Origin: Branchiostoma floridae
Taxonomy: Eukaryota; Chordata; Leptocardii; Amphioxiformes; Branchiostomatidae
Reading direction: 5' to 3'
Assembly: GCF_000003815.2 (NCBI RefSeq)
Contig: NC_049980.1
Span: forward strand, 3,512,207 to 3,576,206
DNA: 64,000 bases
Part shown: positions 1 to 12,601 of the stretch, piece by piece
How positions within the stretch are numbered: position 1 is the stretch's first letter
Layout: every line of letters starts with the position of its first letter
The notes under the pieces: model-generated
What the model was told of the DNA's origin: nothing
Database searches by the model: none
What the model saw: the letters and a program-made list of their open reading frames with translations, nothing else
Program-made: the position numbers and the translations under genes

Positions 1-267
1 TTTTAATTTACGGCATATGTTTGCTCCTATTTCATCAGTTTTGTAAGATTCATCATGTGGTCAAAGCCTATTCGGAGGGAGGTTGGAACGAGCAAAAATT
101 TGATGTGGGCGCGGTTGTTATCCATGTTATCAACTCCACATGGCCTTATTATCAAATTATGAATTTTATCATCTTTTTTCTTCATTTATAAGACAACCAA
201 GCTTTCCGTGCCTTTTCTCCATTTTCTTTATTTTTTTTTGTTAAGTTTGCCATCTTGTCCTGTTTAG

Positions 268-1491
268 CACGTCAACATCAGTGCGGATGCTTTGAAACGC
301 AACCTGGAGCTGCGTCTTGAAAAGATGAAGGAAGGTATGTTGGGTTGGCTTAAAGCTAAATCTATAATATAATTACATAGAACACTCTGTATAGTACATT
401 CCCTGTCATTTGCCATCAGATGCCACCTGAATATGTAAAAGATGCAATTTTGTGTGTACTGATCTTTCCTTGCAGTTTCTGCAGCATGATATATTTTGTA
501 CAGGGAGGTTTGATAGTTGAATGACTGAAGAGTAACCCCCTACTAGCTCACTTTGTAGTACCATAGACTGAAGCGGAAATTCAAATATTCGGGAAAATAA
601 GTTTAATGTACATACAATGCTTAGTTACAATCTCAATGTCTATTACGATTATCTAGGTTACAACATGGAATACAATGATACAGAATACATAAGTACCGCT
701 AACATTTATCTAGAGCTCGAGGTGCAGGACGCTTGGACCCATATGACTAACGTCAGGCCCTGGGCAACTAGGTATTTTAAGACTGTACCTACTCATCTTT
801 GCAAATGGCCACAGACCGCTTACAATTACATTTTACAAGATGAAGGATCTTTTCACCAATGTATCCTATCCTTGTGTCCTATTTTCCAGATTGTCGAGGA
901 TCGGAGAATCCAATGGGTCGCGTCGGACCACCTGGACCCAAGGGAACAGCTGGATCACCAGGAAAAGACGGGTCACGCGGGCCAGCGGGCATACCCGGGA
1001 AGACTGGGTCACCTGGACCGATCGGTCCAGCGGGCCTACCCGGGAAGACTGGGTCACCTGGACCGATCGGGCCAGCAGGCCTACCCGGGAAGACTGGGTC
1101 ACCTGGACCGATCGGGCCAGCGGGCCTACCCGGGAAGACTGGGTCACCTGGACTGATCGGGCCAGCGGGCCTACCCGGGAAGACTGGGTCACCTGGACTG
1201 ATCGGGCCAGCGGGCCTACCCGGGAAGACTGGGTCACCTGGACTGATCGGGCCAGCGGGCCTACCCGGGAAGACTGGGTTACCTGGACCGATCGGGCCAG
1301 TGGGCCTACGCGGGAAACCTGGGCCGATCGGGCCAGCGGGCTCTCCCGGGAAGACTGGGCCACCTGGGCCGATCGGGCCAGCCGTGGGCTCTCCCGGGAA
1401 GGCGGCCAAGCCCAGGGCCGATCGGGCCAGGGGAAAGGGCTCTGCCTGGAAGACTGGGTATTTTTTGGGCTGCAGTAAAATTTGCAAATAA
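268..1491 (+). CDS. collagen-like protein, 3' end of gene (two exons seen)
   Basis: Two exons join in phase. Exon 268-334 follows a TTTAG acceptor, ends before GTATGT, and encodes a charged helical stretch ([20 protein letters not shown]). Exon 890-1491 follows TTTTCCAG; the split codon gives Asp and the frame runs [11 protein letters not shown] into Gly-X-Y repeats. About 40 Gly-X-Y triplets follow, mostly a 15-residue unit [15 protein letters not shown]. Gly-X-Y order breaks near 1380 (PAVGSPGK) and the tail is GCSKICK with the stop at 1489-1491; an AATAAA overlaps the stop. A short helix ahead of a collagen stalk is seen in trimeric collagen-like proteins such as scavenger receptors or soluble defence collagens, but no head domain is visible, so the family is not assigned. 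The start lies upstream of the window. The last exon could also splice before 1491. Confidence 0.6.
991..1405 (+). repeat. 45-bp coding minisatellite (five Gly-X-Y triplets per unit)
   Basis: About nine units of a 45-bp repeat containing CCCGGGAAGACTGGGT lie inside the collagen exon. Because 45 is a multiple of three, long ORFs stay open in several other frames on both strands; those are artefacts. Later units have lost nine bases (near 1305-1330) or gained three (near 1380). Confidence 0.9.
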
Positions 1492-2630
1492 AGATGCAGT
1501 AAATAGCGTTATAGAGGGAAAAATGTCACATTTTCCTCTTCCCCCATCCTGGCTCTTAAAAATTCCGAGTGGGGGGGGGGCGTCATGTCATGTCATTTAA
1601 CTTTATATAACGTAGAGCGTTGCCAGCTTTAAAGAATTTAGCGTCATGCGTGCCGATCTTTCTGAATTTAGCGTAAAGCGTTGTCAGGACCCCCCATGCA
1701 GAGCCTCCTGTATCGGTCAGTGGGCCATTCTAGAAAGACTGGGCTACATTTACATGGGGATGGCATCTGATAGGAGAAGATTGATAGCGATCGATGTGAC
1801 GGCAAATCCTATAAGTAAAAGGAGGAAAGACCAGGCAGCCTTTACAGAAATGATAATGTCATGTGTAAACATAACGATTGTTTCAGATATCATCCGTTAT
1901 CTTTTGTCAATGTCACTGACCACCATGTACTGACGAAAGATGTTATCTGAAACGTCTGATCGTTCGCAAAATCATATTCTGTCACTTGAGTAATTGCTAT
2001 TTGGCGTATCTTATTACCTGGATGTCTAACCTTCATCGACGGACCGTTGTGCTAGTCTTGGTGTAAAGATTGAAATCCCAAAGCAAGACTTGTAGCCCTG
2101 ATGGCGAAACGCGCCTAAGATAATGGAGGTTTCAAAACAATAAACATGAGATGTTGGTCATATTGATTTCCTCATCTGTACATCAATTCCACACATCACT
2201 AAATCCGACAAACTTACGGCTGCAGTTCTGACGAAATCTACCATGGGTCATATATTTGGCCGTGAAACACAGTTGGCATACCAATTCTGGGAGCAAAATT
2301 GGTGACTAAAGCGAGACCCAAACAAGACTAAATCGAGGAACACTTAGCAACAAAACACCTATATGCGACACATACACAAAATACAAGAAAGAAACATACA
2401 AGGACAAGATAAATGATTCGGAATTCCTACGACAACCCTTTTCTGCATTAGGACCCACAGGGGGTAAAAGGTCGGGATACACTGATACAAAACGAGTATG
2501 ATAGGAACGAAGTAAGACATGGACACATGGAAAGCAAAACGTCGATCTTATTTTGGGATAATAAATCCAAATGCAATACCAGAATGCGCATTTTTCTGAG
2601 GATCCCGACGAAGCGCGGTTTGGATGTACA
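1492..2630. other. intergenic, no gene recognised
   Basis: No splice-consistent coding exon was found. A G-tract lies near 1569-1578. A motif resembling TTTAGCGTAAAGCGTTG recurs in diverged form between 1610 and 1690, suggesting old repeat debris. The open frames here are short, with no recognisable protein. Confidence 0.4.
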
Positions 2631-3473
2631 GTCAAACCTGCTCGAGCGACCACCTCTTCTCAGCGACCACCTGGCCATTTCGACCGCTTTTTCTCGGTCC
2701 CAATTTTTTCTTCCCATTGACGTAAGCATTAAGCGACCTTTTCTTAACGACCACCTGGCCAATGCGACCGGTCCAAATAGGGACCCATAACGACCGCATC
2801 ATTTTCAAAATTGAGGTTTTCACCGATATTTGATGATAACTAGCGCGATTTTGTGCCGAAATCGGCCAGGTTGCGTCGGATTTTGACTGTCATGACGATG
2901 TATGTTTAGAATAATGATGACGGCGGTCAGTGGGTGGGTCAATGGGTCAGTCCAGTACTGTAATACGGGGGGAAATTTCGTTGTTAGAAAAACCTTTTTA
3001 TATAAAGAAAGATGTGTGTGAGTGCTTTTGTCCAACTGTACTGTACATTCACCCGTACGCTATCGCGACGTACCGGGCATCGAATTCGAAAGGTGCACCG
3101 TAGTTATTTCAGATACGGCGATCAAAAACACAGCGACGCATAAAGGTTTGTATGGTAACTGACAGCATCAAAGTTCCCTTACTGTCTAAAACGTATAGTG
3201 TACAAATATTGAGCTTTAAAACACTGTATCGTATAAAAGCTCGATAAAAGCTTGGGCTTAAATTTACAGTTTACAGTTTGCGTGTTATGTTTGACATTAA
3301 AGACCTCTCTTCTCTGCGTGCACGCAGCGTGCTTGCTATTTGCCATTAAACACAATGGAAACCATTTATACTTTGCATCGGGCATGTTTAAGTCGATACT
3401 CTTCTCAGCGACCACCTGTCCAAATCGACCGTTTTTCCCGGTCCCCCGGGTGGTCGTCTTGGGCAGGTTTGAC
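2631..3473. mobile_element. non-autonomous element with imperfect inverted ends
   Basis: The left end GTCAAACCTGC...GCGACCACC is mirrored at the right by GGTGGTCG...GCAGGTTTGAC, ending at 3473. The phrases AGCGACCACCTGGCC and CGACCG...CGGTCCC recur just inside both ends. Similar GGTGGTCC/CAGGTTTGA sequence recurs at about 37.18-37.38 kb, so this is an interspersed repeat. No transposase is visible. Confidence 0.5.
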
Positions 3474-4044
3474 AGACAAACCACCAAAATCCGGTAGACC
3501 CGATAGACAAGAGGTAGTAAATGATGGGCTCTCGTTCGTCTCTTTATATTTTACACTGGGCGTACCTAACCACAGCACACCTATGATGGCCTTCACAGGT
3601 CTCTGAATGCGTGTCAACTTTTAACTGTGGAGTGTTGGCAGTCACAAAGACAACGTCGTTTGTTTGTTGTTTTCCCCTAAGGTTACCTCAGACGTTACGT
3701 ATGCCAGCAAATACATCAATGGTAACCTTTTTTTTAACTCTAAGAGTGTGCGACTGCAGAAGATCAAATATTTCCGTTAGAACAAAGTCTATAAGCGGTA
3801 GCTATGATTTCAAATCGACGGAAATTCCATTCAACTTGTTAACTACAACAGGTGCCTGTACACCATACTGTGCAGCGAACCTTGGTACCATACAAATGTA
3901 CCAGTCTGCCAACGAAGTGCCATGCATCGGGCTATTTTCTAAAGGATCGAGTCCGATCGACTGTCAGAAATCGAGCTAAGCCACATGATTGGGCCGTGAT
4001 GATTGATATTTACCGAGCTAGGCAAACATTCGGGGGCGACCAAA
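3474..4044. other. intergenic, no gene recognised
   Basis: Nothing supportable: only short open frames, no splice-phase continuity, no recognisable protein. Confidence 0.35.
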
Positions 4045-5109
4045 CGGGTTCGCTTAAAAGGCTGGGCTGTCTACCTGGCCTGTCTACCTGGCCTGGCTAT
4101 CACGTCAGGCTACTCAGATCCCCCCATGCATAGCCCCATCATGTGGCACTCAGCCAAAATAGCTGATTGACAGGCATAGTAATTGCTAATCTTCAACACT
4201 GCCTGTGCCCTGAGGTTAGCCTGTCCACTGGCTGGACCCTTCGGGAATGTGTCTGGGAGGCCTTCCTTGCAGGTGTCAGGGACGCATTCAACTACTGTAC
4301 CAGTACTGTGTTCGGTAAATGCTTTAGGGTGTTATACCTAGAAAACAGAGGTCCTGGGTTCAAATCCTTTGACATGTCACAAAATCTGTGCTGTTAACAG
4401 TACTTTCCCCACTCCAACTTGTACAAGGGGGTTGGAGAGATTATTGGCAGTGGAAGGAGAGAATTGGGCTCTGTCCTGGACACAAAAATTGTACAGTTGA
4501 TAACAATCCACAGCCTCAAAAATGCTATGTGACTACTAAGATTTTATATGTCTTTCTTTATTCAAGCTGTAACAGGATATATGTAACATTTTATATGTCA
4601 ACATGTACTAGCATAGAGAACAAGGAGGTACATGTAATTATACCCCCCTTGGTCAGTACAAGTTTAGCTTTACAGTGAGCAAGTGATTTATGCTCTCCCT
4701 TCTTGTTGCACAAGCTGAGATAGTTTCTGTTCTAGAAGATAGATATTCAATAAAGAAACAAATTTCTGTTGCTGGCAAGCCCATTCTTACACCCACACAC
4801 ACATTTACACACCCACAAACATACACAAACACAGTGCTGGTACTTGTGTTCCTGACATGCTGCAAGGAAGGCCTCCCAGACATATTCCCGAAGGGCCCAG
4901 CCAGTGGTGGACAGGGCAACCTTGGGTCACTGGCTCTAGCAGGGTTGGAGATCAGCAATTACTATGCCTGTCAATCAGCTATTTTGGCTGAGTGCCATAT
5001 GATAGGGCTATGAATGTGGGGATCTGAGTAGCCTGACGTGATAGCCAGGCCAGGTAGACAGGCCAGGTAGCCTGGCCTGGTAGACAGCCCAGCCTTTTAA
5101 GCGAACCCG
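4045..5109. mobile_element. fold-back element with long terminal inverted repeats
   Basis: The left end begins CGGGTTCGCTTAAAAGG and the right end finishes CCTTTTAAGCGAACCCG. The inverted similarity continues inward for roughly 230 bp on each side (for example TGACAGGCATAGTAATTGCT near 4169 against AGCAATTACTATGCCTGTCA near 4954). The centre (4300-4850) holds no transposase. A CACA-rich run lies at 4791-4835. The element is a long hairpin former. Confidence 0.7.
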
Positions 5110-5787
5110 CGACGAAACAAAAATGTTGTTTACATTAACTGAGTCAGACGTACAAATGTAATGATATGATATTCAAAGATACACATTAAAAACAAATAAG
5201 CGCAGGGCAGATCCAAAATGAACCTCTATGGAGATCCGCCCCCTTATTCATGGTGCAAGTGTGGATCGTCCTGAACAAAGGTCAAACACACCTACGTAAC
5301 GGGGTCAAAAGCATCAGGTAACCAATTGTGAACAAGACCATGTCGCGTGACTCACCTTTTGCACTACCGCGCAAACTCAAAGAAAGTGAAAGCAGTTCGA
5401 GTCACAAATGAAGGACTTTCTCTCTTAGTCTAGTCTCGTTTGAGGCGATGTGCTGACAGACACAGTCAACAACAGCAAGAATTCGCTTTCTAGAGGGCCC
5501 ACGTACACGTTTGGGGTCTTGCATGGACTGCGGAAGTGTTGCTGTCGGCGTACAAAAAGTCTGTGGCGGAGCGGGACCCGGGAAGGCCTAGGGTTGGTGA
5601 CGTCAAGCCATATTAACCCACCAGCAGGTTGTATAACTTGTAGGACTTTCAGAACCTTGTCTCTTACAAAGTATCTACTCGAGATTCAGACGTTTTCAGG
5701 ACGTCTGAACCGATGAGGACAAGTGTTAGTGAGTGAGGTGTCACAAGTAGTGTTTGAGTTCGGCGGTGGGCCTACCCGGGAAACAAC
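5110..5787 (+). promoter_or_regulatory. upstream region of the kinase-like gene, with AP-1-like and IRF-like sites
   Basis: There is no ORF of note. TGACTCA, an AP-1 consensus, is at 5348-5354. GAAAGTGAAAGC at 5382-5393 matches the IRF/ISRE core GAAANNGAAA. Both lie about 400-440 bp upstream of the ATG at 5788. Site function is inferred from motif match only; the transcription start is not determined. Confidence 0.3.
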
Positions 5788-8700
5788 ATGGCGTCCAACA
5801 TGGACACAAAACATGGAGACAAAGGTGAAACGGAGCATGATAAAACAACGGCGGCTATTTCAGAGGCGGACTCTGGCCGTGGACTATCCGTTGCAGACGT
5901 CTCCTCGCCGGAAGGAGATGACCAACGTCGTGTTGGCACAAACCAGGATTTAGACGAGATAGAACCCCGTATGCCTATCCAGACTGACACTTTGCAAGAT
6001 AGCCAGGCAGCAGTGGGCAAGGAACCTTACGACAGGGAGTTGCAGTTACAAGAGGGAGAAAGAGACGAACTATACGACGGAGACAGTCCAGAGACCACAA
6101 GTAAACGCATTGTTCAGCCATCAGAGCAAGGTGAGGATGCATTTGCCAAGTGGCAGTCCGCATACGGCCGACATGATAATGTATTTCAACTTTTGATCGT
6201 CGACCCTGTATCGGGGAAGTGGAGGAAACTGCAACTTCGGGACGTTTGCGTGAATCGAGTTGATCAGAAGGGATCCGGACATGTGAGTGTTGATGTTACC
6301 GGGTTAGAGGTACGAGACGCCAATAAAACAAACGGTAATATAGTAGCTGGAAACGAACAACGCGACGTGTTAAGGGACCTCCAGGATCTGTCACTGTCCG
6401 AATCAGTGGTGCTTAGCTACCGGCGAGGTAGTGACGTCTCCCCACACTTACTCCAGGAGGTAAAGGAAAGAGGAGCGGGGAAGTCACCCCACGTTCAGGA
6501 ATTTTTCTCCTTCATTGCCAAGCATTTGGCGTCGTTTGGAGAAGTAGAGGATTGTTACATCCTGCCGCTCCGGAATGGGCTTCTGATCTCCCAATCAGAA
6601 TTAACGGTGCGCAGCATCCAAGGAACCAAACTCACTGTCGCCCAGGTAGGGTTCTTTATAATGCCATACTGATTGTGACAGCCTGCAAGGAACAAAGTGT
6701 GGCGTATGTGGTTGCTGATCTTAATTTTAATTGTTACCTTCGAGAAGGCTTTGTTTTCGGTAGCTTTTGTTTGAATGTTTGTATATTTGTATGCATGTAG
6801 TTGTCAATGAACAGCATAACTCACGAAGCTATGGATGGATAATGTAATGAAATTTGATATGTGATTGGGTGTTGTCGAAGAAATTTTGGGCGTCCTGATG
6901 GCTTTCCTTGGCACTGAAACAAAACTGCCGCTTTTCCTACCTCATGTTCTGAGTAAGCCATAGCAGCTATAGTCATAATTTGTGGTTGGTGGATAGCACT
7001 TGTGCTTGGGGAAGAAATTTCCTGTGGAATTTCAATTGTCTTAAATGACGGGAACTACATACTCATTACACATCAATTATCATTTGTATAACTTTTACAG
7101 AAATGCTACCAGATAGATAGACATAGTTAATGAAAAGTTAATGAATTGACAATGGGAATGGGAATCTAGTACATACTCATTGCCAGAAAATAAAACAGAA
7201 AAAATTCTTATCTTCTTATCATGTTATGATTAATCCTATCCCATTGCAATAAATTCATAACACATAAGCACCAAGTTTTTTCCTGAAATACTGTATTCTG
7301 TTATGTTACACGTCCATTACACAGACCACTGTCCGAGGAACGATAATTCTGCTGAATCCCACGGTCTCACAAGACATGAAAGCAACCTACAGACCTGATC
7401 ATGAGTCATCGACCACACCTGGTAATTTTGAAACCAGAAAACGGCTAGGACGAGGAGCAGAAGGACCAGTTTACAATGCAGCAGACATTGAGAGCAATGA
7501 CGAGTTTGCCTTCAAAAAGGTAAATTGCTGATAATTTCTTGCATGACACACACGTGTCAAGTGTAGATTATGGTCTCATTTTCATTGCGTGTATTATACT
7601 AATATCAAATGTCGTGAAATGAAAAAAAAAAGGCATGCACTTATCTTATCTCGCCCCTCTGGATTTCTACATACAAATAGCCAGATTTAAATATCCATAG
7701 CATTATTGTACATTCCAAATGATTTATGCCTAACTGGGTTGAGAGCGGGGAAATGTCACCAGTTTCTGGTTAAACACTCATTACCTGTATACTTGAATAT
7801 ACTTTGCAGATACCACTGGCAAAGTTTGGGAGCTATAAAGAAGCTGCAGCAGCTTTCCTAGAGTTGAAAGGCAGCACAAACACCTGCAGGCCCTATGGTT
7901 TGGTTTTGGATGAGGAAAATGACTGTGTCCTTTTTCTGATGGAGAGAGTAAGAGGTAACAAATTGATCAATGACTCACTCACTCACTCACTCACTATGTG
8001 ACTTGAATGTAAAATGTAATTAATTGAAGTGTGACATTGCCATGCAATAGGCTGCAATTACTTTTTTTAACAGAACAGCGGTTTTATTGCAAATTTATTT
8101 TCAAACAAGATATTAAACTTAATTTTCAAATTTTTCTATGAATTTAACAGTTACTTCCACATATGTATACTTTGACAATGTATGATTGTCACGTACATCA
8201 CTTCTCATCAGTGATTTAAATGTGTTTTTGAATTTGATGATAGGAAGAACTCTGAGGGAAGTCCTCAAAGATCAAACAGAACTTATGGAGGTACCGGTTG
8301 CTGTGGGCTATGCAACTGGCATATTGACTGGTCTGAAATACATCCAAAGTCAAGAGATGATGCACACAGATGTGGCAGGTAATTATGAATTAATAATTCT
8401 TAATGCCTTTAATTTAAATATGTTAAATACTAGAGCTGTGTACCTAAACCCTGCACATGTGCCTCAGTGCACCTGTCTCAGTGGACTTGAACCCATGGTG
8501 TACCTGTATCTAAACAAAGTATTTAAAATCACTTAGCAGACACCACATTTTAAGACTACAAATAAGTAGTCAATTTTGATAATATGTTGGTTGAAGATTG
8601 AGAAAACTTATTCTGAGAAACAAGTATGTAAATTCTCATGCAAATATTAAAGATGACAATTTACCCCTAAAAATGACAGGTGGGTACATAAAATATTACA

Positions 8701-11700
8701 TAACTTATGGACAATTGGCCATAATTGTTTAGGTACAGGGACAGGCCTGGACCAGTATACCTAAATTGCTGTACCTGTACCTGTCCCTGAGATTCATATT
8801 TGTTAACATGTGATATATGTTGTAACAGCTGTACTTTTCAAACTGGCTTTGCTGCATCATGCATGTATCATATTATGCATTAACATTTATATGCACATAC
8901 ATTTGTATATGATTGCAGCAAGGAATGTAATCATTGATGGTCTGCATGCCATTCTAATCGACCTAACTGGAGCTAAGAAGATGAAACTTAAGGGATGGGA
9001 TGAGGCAGGGGCACTTTGCCTCCTGAATGGCATGCTCAGGAATGAAATCCCCCAAAAAATTCACTTGGATGAATCAAGCAATCTGTGGAAAGCTACAGCG
9101 GATGACCTGGCCAAGTTTGTAAGTGTTCTTTTTAAGATCTACAATTTTTTTTTTCTTTTACAAATCATCGTTATTACAATCAGTCGGCTGCTAGGCAGGA
9201 GACTCATCAGTGACGCATTTTACAAATGGTAGAAGAATATCATGGCAAAAATGATCACTATTAGTATTACACACGTGAATTGCAGCTGCACACATAGTTC
9301 TTATATATATTATATGAATTATCTATAAATATGTGACTGTATGTATCAAACTTAAAAGTTTGTCAACAAGTATTACTTGTCTGAATAGGCATGTAACTGA
9401 TCCTGATGTTACATGAAAATGACTACGTAGAAAGTCAAACTTCCAATTGTGAATGTTAATACTATCTTCTCAAGAAATGGATGAGATGGACAAAAAAGAA
9501 ATTTTCATTTGACTCTTTACTGTCTTGTAGAATCCAGCAACACTTTGGAAGTTAGAAGAGTTACTTGAGAAGGTGGCTAAGACTCCAACTACACAGACTC
9601 CAACAGTTGATGAACTTTTACCAATCCTGCAGGAGATTTCAGAAGGTAAAAGGTCTACTTATCACCATCCTACAGTTATATACAGTGTATACACTAACAG
9701 TATATTGCATAACCTATAGTATTAAGCTTAACCTACAGTGTTGTAAGCTTGATATAGCCCTCAGCCAAAAACTTGAAGTAAACTGTCCTTCAAATTCTTG
9801 CAAATTTATTATATATATATCATCACCTTGTTGAAAAGGTCATAAATGAATAAATAAATATCGGGTGCATCTGCGTCATAGTTTGATAAACTTTAAGGTG
9901 TTAACTGTAAGTCCGAATGTTTCACACGTGACACGAGATTTTACATCATAGTTCTTAATGAGTTTTTTTACATCCATTAATAGGCTTACCAAAAACATCT
10001 GACACTGTTGACAGCCAAGATTCATTGGAGGATGGAGTTCCCTCACCCCCAAACATCCAACTCTCACCAGAAGGTAACTGTTCATTCAATTTCCTCTCAG
10101 GCACAAATTTTTTGTAAGGCATGAAAATGACCAATAAGAAAACTGGACATTTTTCCTGCAGGGAATGTAGACAGTATTTGGTTACAGAAGAATTCAGTAG
10201 GAAGAGCGGGAATGGAAAACATCTTACTGAATATTATAGAAAAATTGCTAAACTTTACTTCCAACACTGTAATAACTATAGGGACTTACACCTTACTGAA
10301 TATATCACCTGAGAGAGGGATATTGAGTTATACCAGTAGCTGCAAACACACAGACCCAGACTAAAAAAATATACCTCCTTCACAGACCTGTACCTGAGCC
10401 TGTAACAATCAATGAAAGAATGATGTGTGTCCTACAGGTTCAGCTCAAGTAGAAACACTGGAGGGACTAAAGAAACAGATTGAAGAATTAACAGAAGAGA
10501 ATGAAAAGTACCGCAAGGTATGTGGACAAGTGCCTGACAAGTTTACTGGTTCATATGATCATGCTGTCTAATATCAAGACTCTGGACCTTTGAGCTAAAC
10601 ATTGAATTTCTATGCTTCTTTATTCGGCATATTGACAACTCTCTAGATCTGAATCACACATTACAGCCTGAAGCTCATTCAATTTTAGTGGATGGAAATA
10701 AGTTATGCAATATCAATAAAATCCTCAAGTTTAAGCTTTTCACATTGTAAGGTAAAAATGTTAAATGTTTCTATTCGTTTTAGGACTTGAGTGATGCAGA
10801 GAAGAAGCTGAAGGAAGAGGAAAATCGGTAACCTTTCATTTTTTTCGAAGTGCCTTGTATATTTTTGACCGATCAATGGTATTAGCTATTATAAATATAC
10901 ATGATTGTACAAGGTTATAGGAAGCGTTCTATCCACACGTTTCAATGTCAGTGAGTCTTGGTAATTCTTATTCTTATCTTTCAGTCATATCATACATGTA
11001 TAATTTATTCCTGTTCTCCATCTACTAAAAGTGTACTCTCTTTTTTCCAAGTCTTCTATTTCTCTGCAAACTCTTAAAGGGTAGGTACAATGTGTATGTT
11101 ATGGCAAGGCAAACTTCTTTTCATCATTAATATTCAGCTTTAAAAAAAACATTAGCTTGCCATTTTGCTGCTACATGTACGTATGCTATGAGTCAAATGC
11201 TTCAATTCTTGTCAAAGTTTGAAACAAATGCATCAGGTTATGTGTCTATTCAAATAATTGCTATCATAGTGCTAATCAACTTTGCCAAGAAGGTTATGTG
11301 TTTGGTAGAGAACAGCTTTTTGATAAAAATTCTGTAAATCAAGACCAATTTTGCATAAATTATGAGAAAATGCTATAATTCCATAGTGGCAAATGGGGAC
11401 CATGCTTGCATCATTAATGAGAAACACACATAATGCACCAGCCATAAAGAATATAGTTTTGCGAAGGTACATGATTGTATATGTATTGGACGTGGAACTC
11501 AAAATTTCCATAATGCACTGTTTCTGCTACCCAGAGTCAAAGAGCTTCATGAATCCCGGAACCAGTTGTCTAACATGGTAAGAGAGACAGAAGAGGACCT
11601 TGAAAACCTAAAAGGTGTCCTGCAGGTGGCCAGGGCATCAGAGAAAAAGGTACATTGTATTTTTCTTTGTTCATATTCAACAGCAATCAGACGGCACAAA

Positions 11701-12423
11701 CCTCTGCCCCTTAGTGAAAGAGTCAACAGTGGGCATCATTTAAGCAATACAGACTTAAATGCCATGGATATCTGTTGAACATGTTTCAAAATAATACGAC
11801 TGCTAGGTCTCACACTAATCTCAGATTGCGAACAATTCTAGTTTAAAACATGAAATTGTCATAGTCTGAATGCTGCCAGAAATGGACTCAGAAGTCAAAA
11901 TACACCAGATGAATTAATCTGGATATCTTATAACAAGAGGATTGTCTTGAACTTGGGTTTGATGATGACAGTAAATAAAGCGATGGTATCAATAGCTGTA
12001 TTTAATTGTAATATTAAACAGGACCTGAAGAAAAATGGCCAGGCTCTTTCTTAATTTCTCATTCCATAATGCTGTTTGTATCATTGATTTTTAAATTTGT
12101 CTCTTGTAGTGGAAATCAGAAGTTGAGCGCCTCGAGTCTGAGAATCAAAAGAAGCAGGAGATGCTGGACAGAGCAGAACAGGAGAAACAAGAGCTAAAGG
12201 TTGGTACAGTGTTGATACTGATGTCATGTTGAAATAAAGTAGATTTAACCAAGCTGCAAGTCATGTCATGTTTACTTTCAAATGACAATACTAGTAAGAA
12301 TGTATGAAAGCAAGAAAGGTTTTCATTGAAGTCACTTCTTGACATTCAAATCTTCATCAGGCTGAGATCAACAAGTTGCAGGACAGGGCAAAGCAGAATG
12401 AAGGCCACAGAGTTGAGGACTGA
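5788..12423 (+). CDS. kinase-like protein with C-terminal coiled coil (12 exons, 709 aa)
   Basis: Exons join in phase with GT-AG ends: 5788-6645, 7325-7519, 7810-7954, 8244-8378, 8919-9118, 9531-9645, 9984-10073, 10438-10517, 10784-10827, 11535-11649, 12110-12199 and 12361-12423 (2130 nt). Residues 1-286 are acidic then globular and not recognised. A kinase fold follows: Gly-rich loop LGRGAEGPVY (about 327-336), candidate ATP-site Lys in FAFKK (347-351), catalytic loop HTDVAARN (about 441-448, Asp and Asn kept), then LIDLTGAK where DFG is expected, so Phe-Gly is replaced by Leu-Thr. No APE motif is visible and the segment before the next helix (WDEAGALCLL) is very short. Residues about 580-709 are Glu/Lys heptad-rich, a coiled coil. 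The start ATG has a good context (AACATGG). Whether it phosphorylates is open; weak catalysis or a signalling scaffold are both possible. Confidence 0.75.
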
Positions 12424-12601
12424 ACTGAAAGGAGCCCTCACAGCCACCTACATGAAGAAGCAGTGCTAAAATCAGGCTATAGTTAAACTAAATGTGGTTT
12501 AGAGTACCACACCATAATGTACAAATAGCATAATTACTTAGTCTAAGAAGAGGGTAAAGCCAAAGAAAAGATTTATTTGTAACTAGAGTTCGGCGACCTC
12601 A

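Noticed and set aside
991..1405. Regular repeats resembling a CRISPR array
   Set aside because: There are no spacers; units are contiguous and encode Gly-X-Y. The context is eukaryotic.
617..1487. Several long open frames on both strands over the collagen repeat
   Set aside because: A 45-bp unit keeps every frame open; only the Gly-X-Y frame continues through the splice acceptor at 890.
4345..4372. Possible tRNA gene (GGTTCAAATCC)
   Set aside because: No cloverleaf could be folded with convincing acceptor and anticodon stems.
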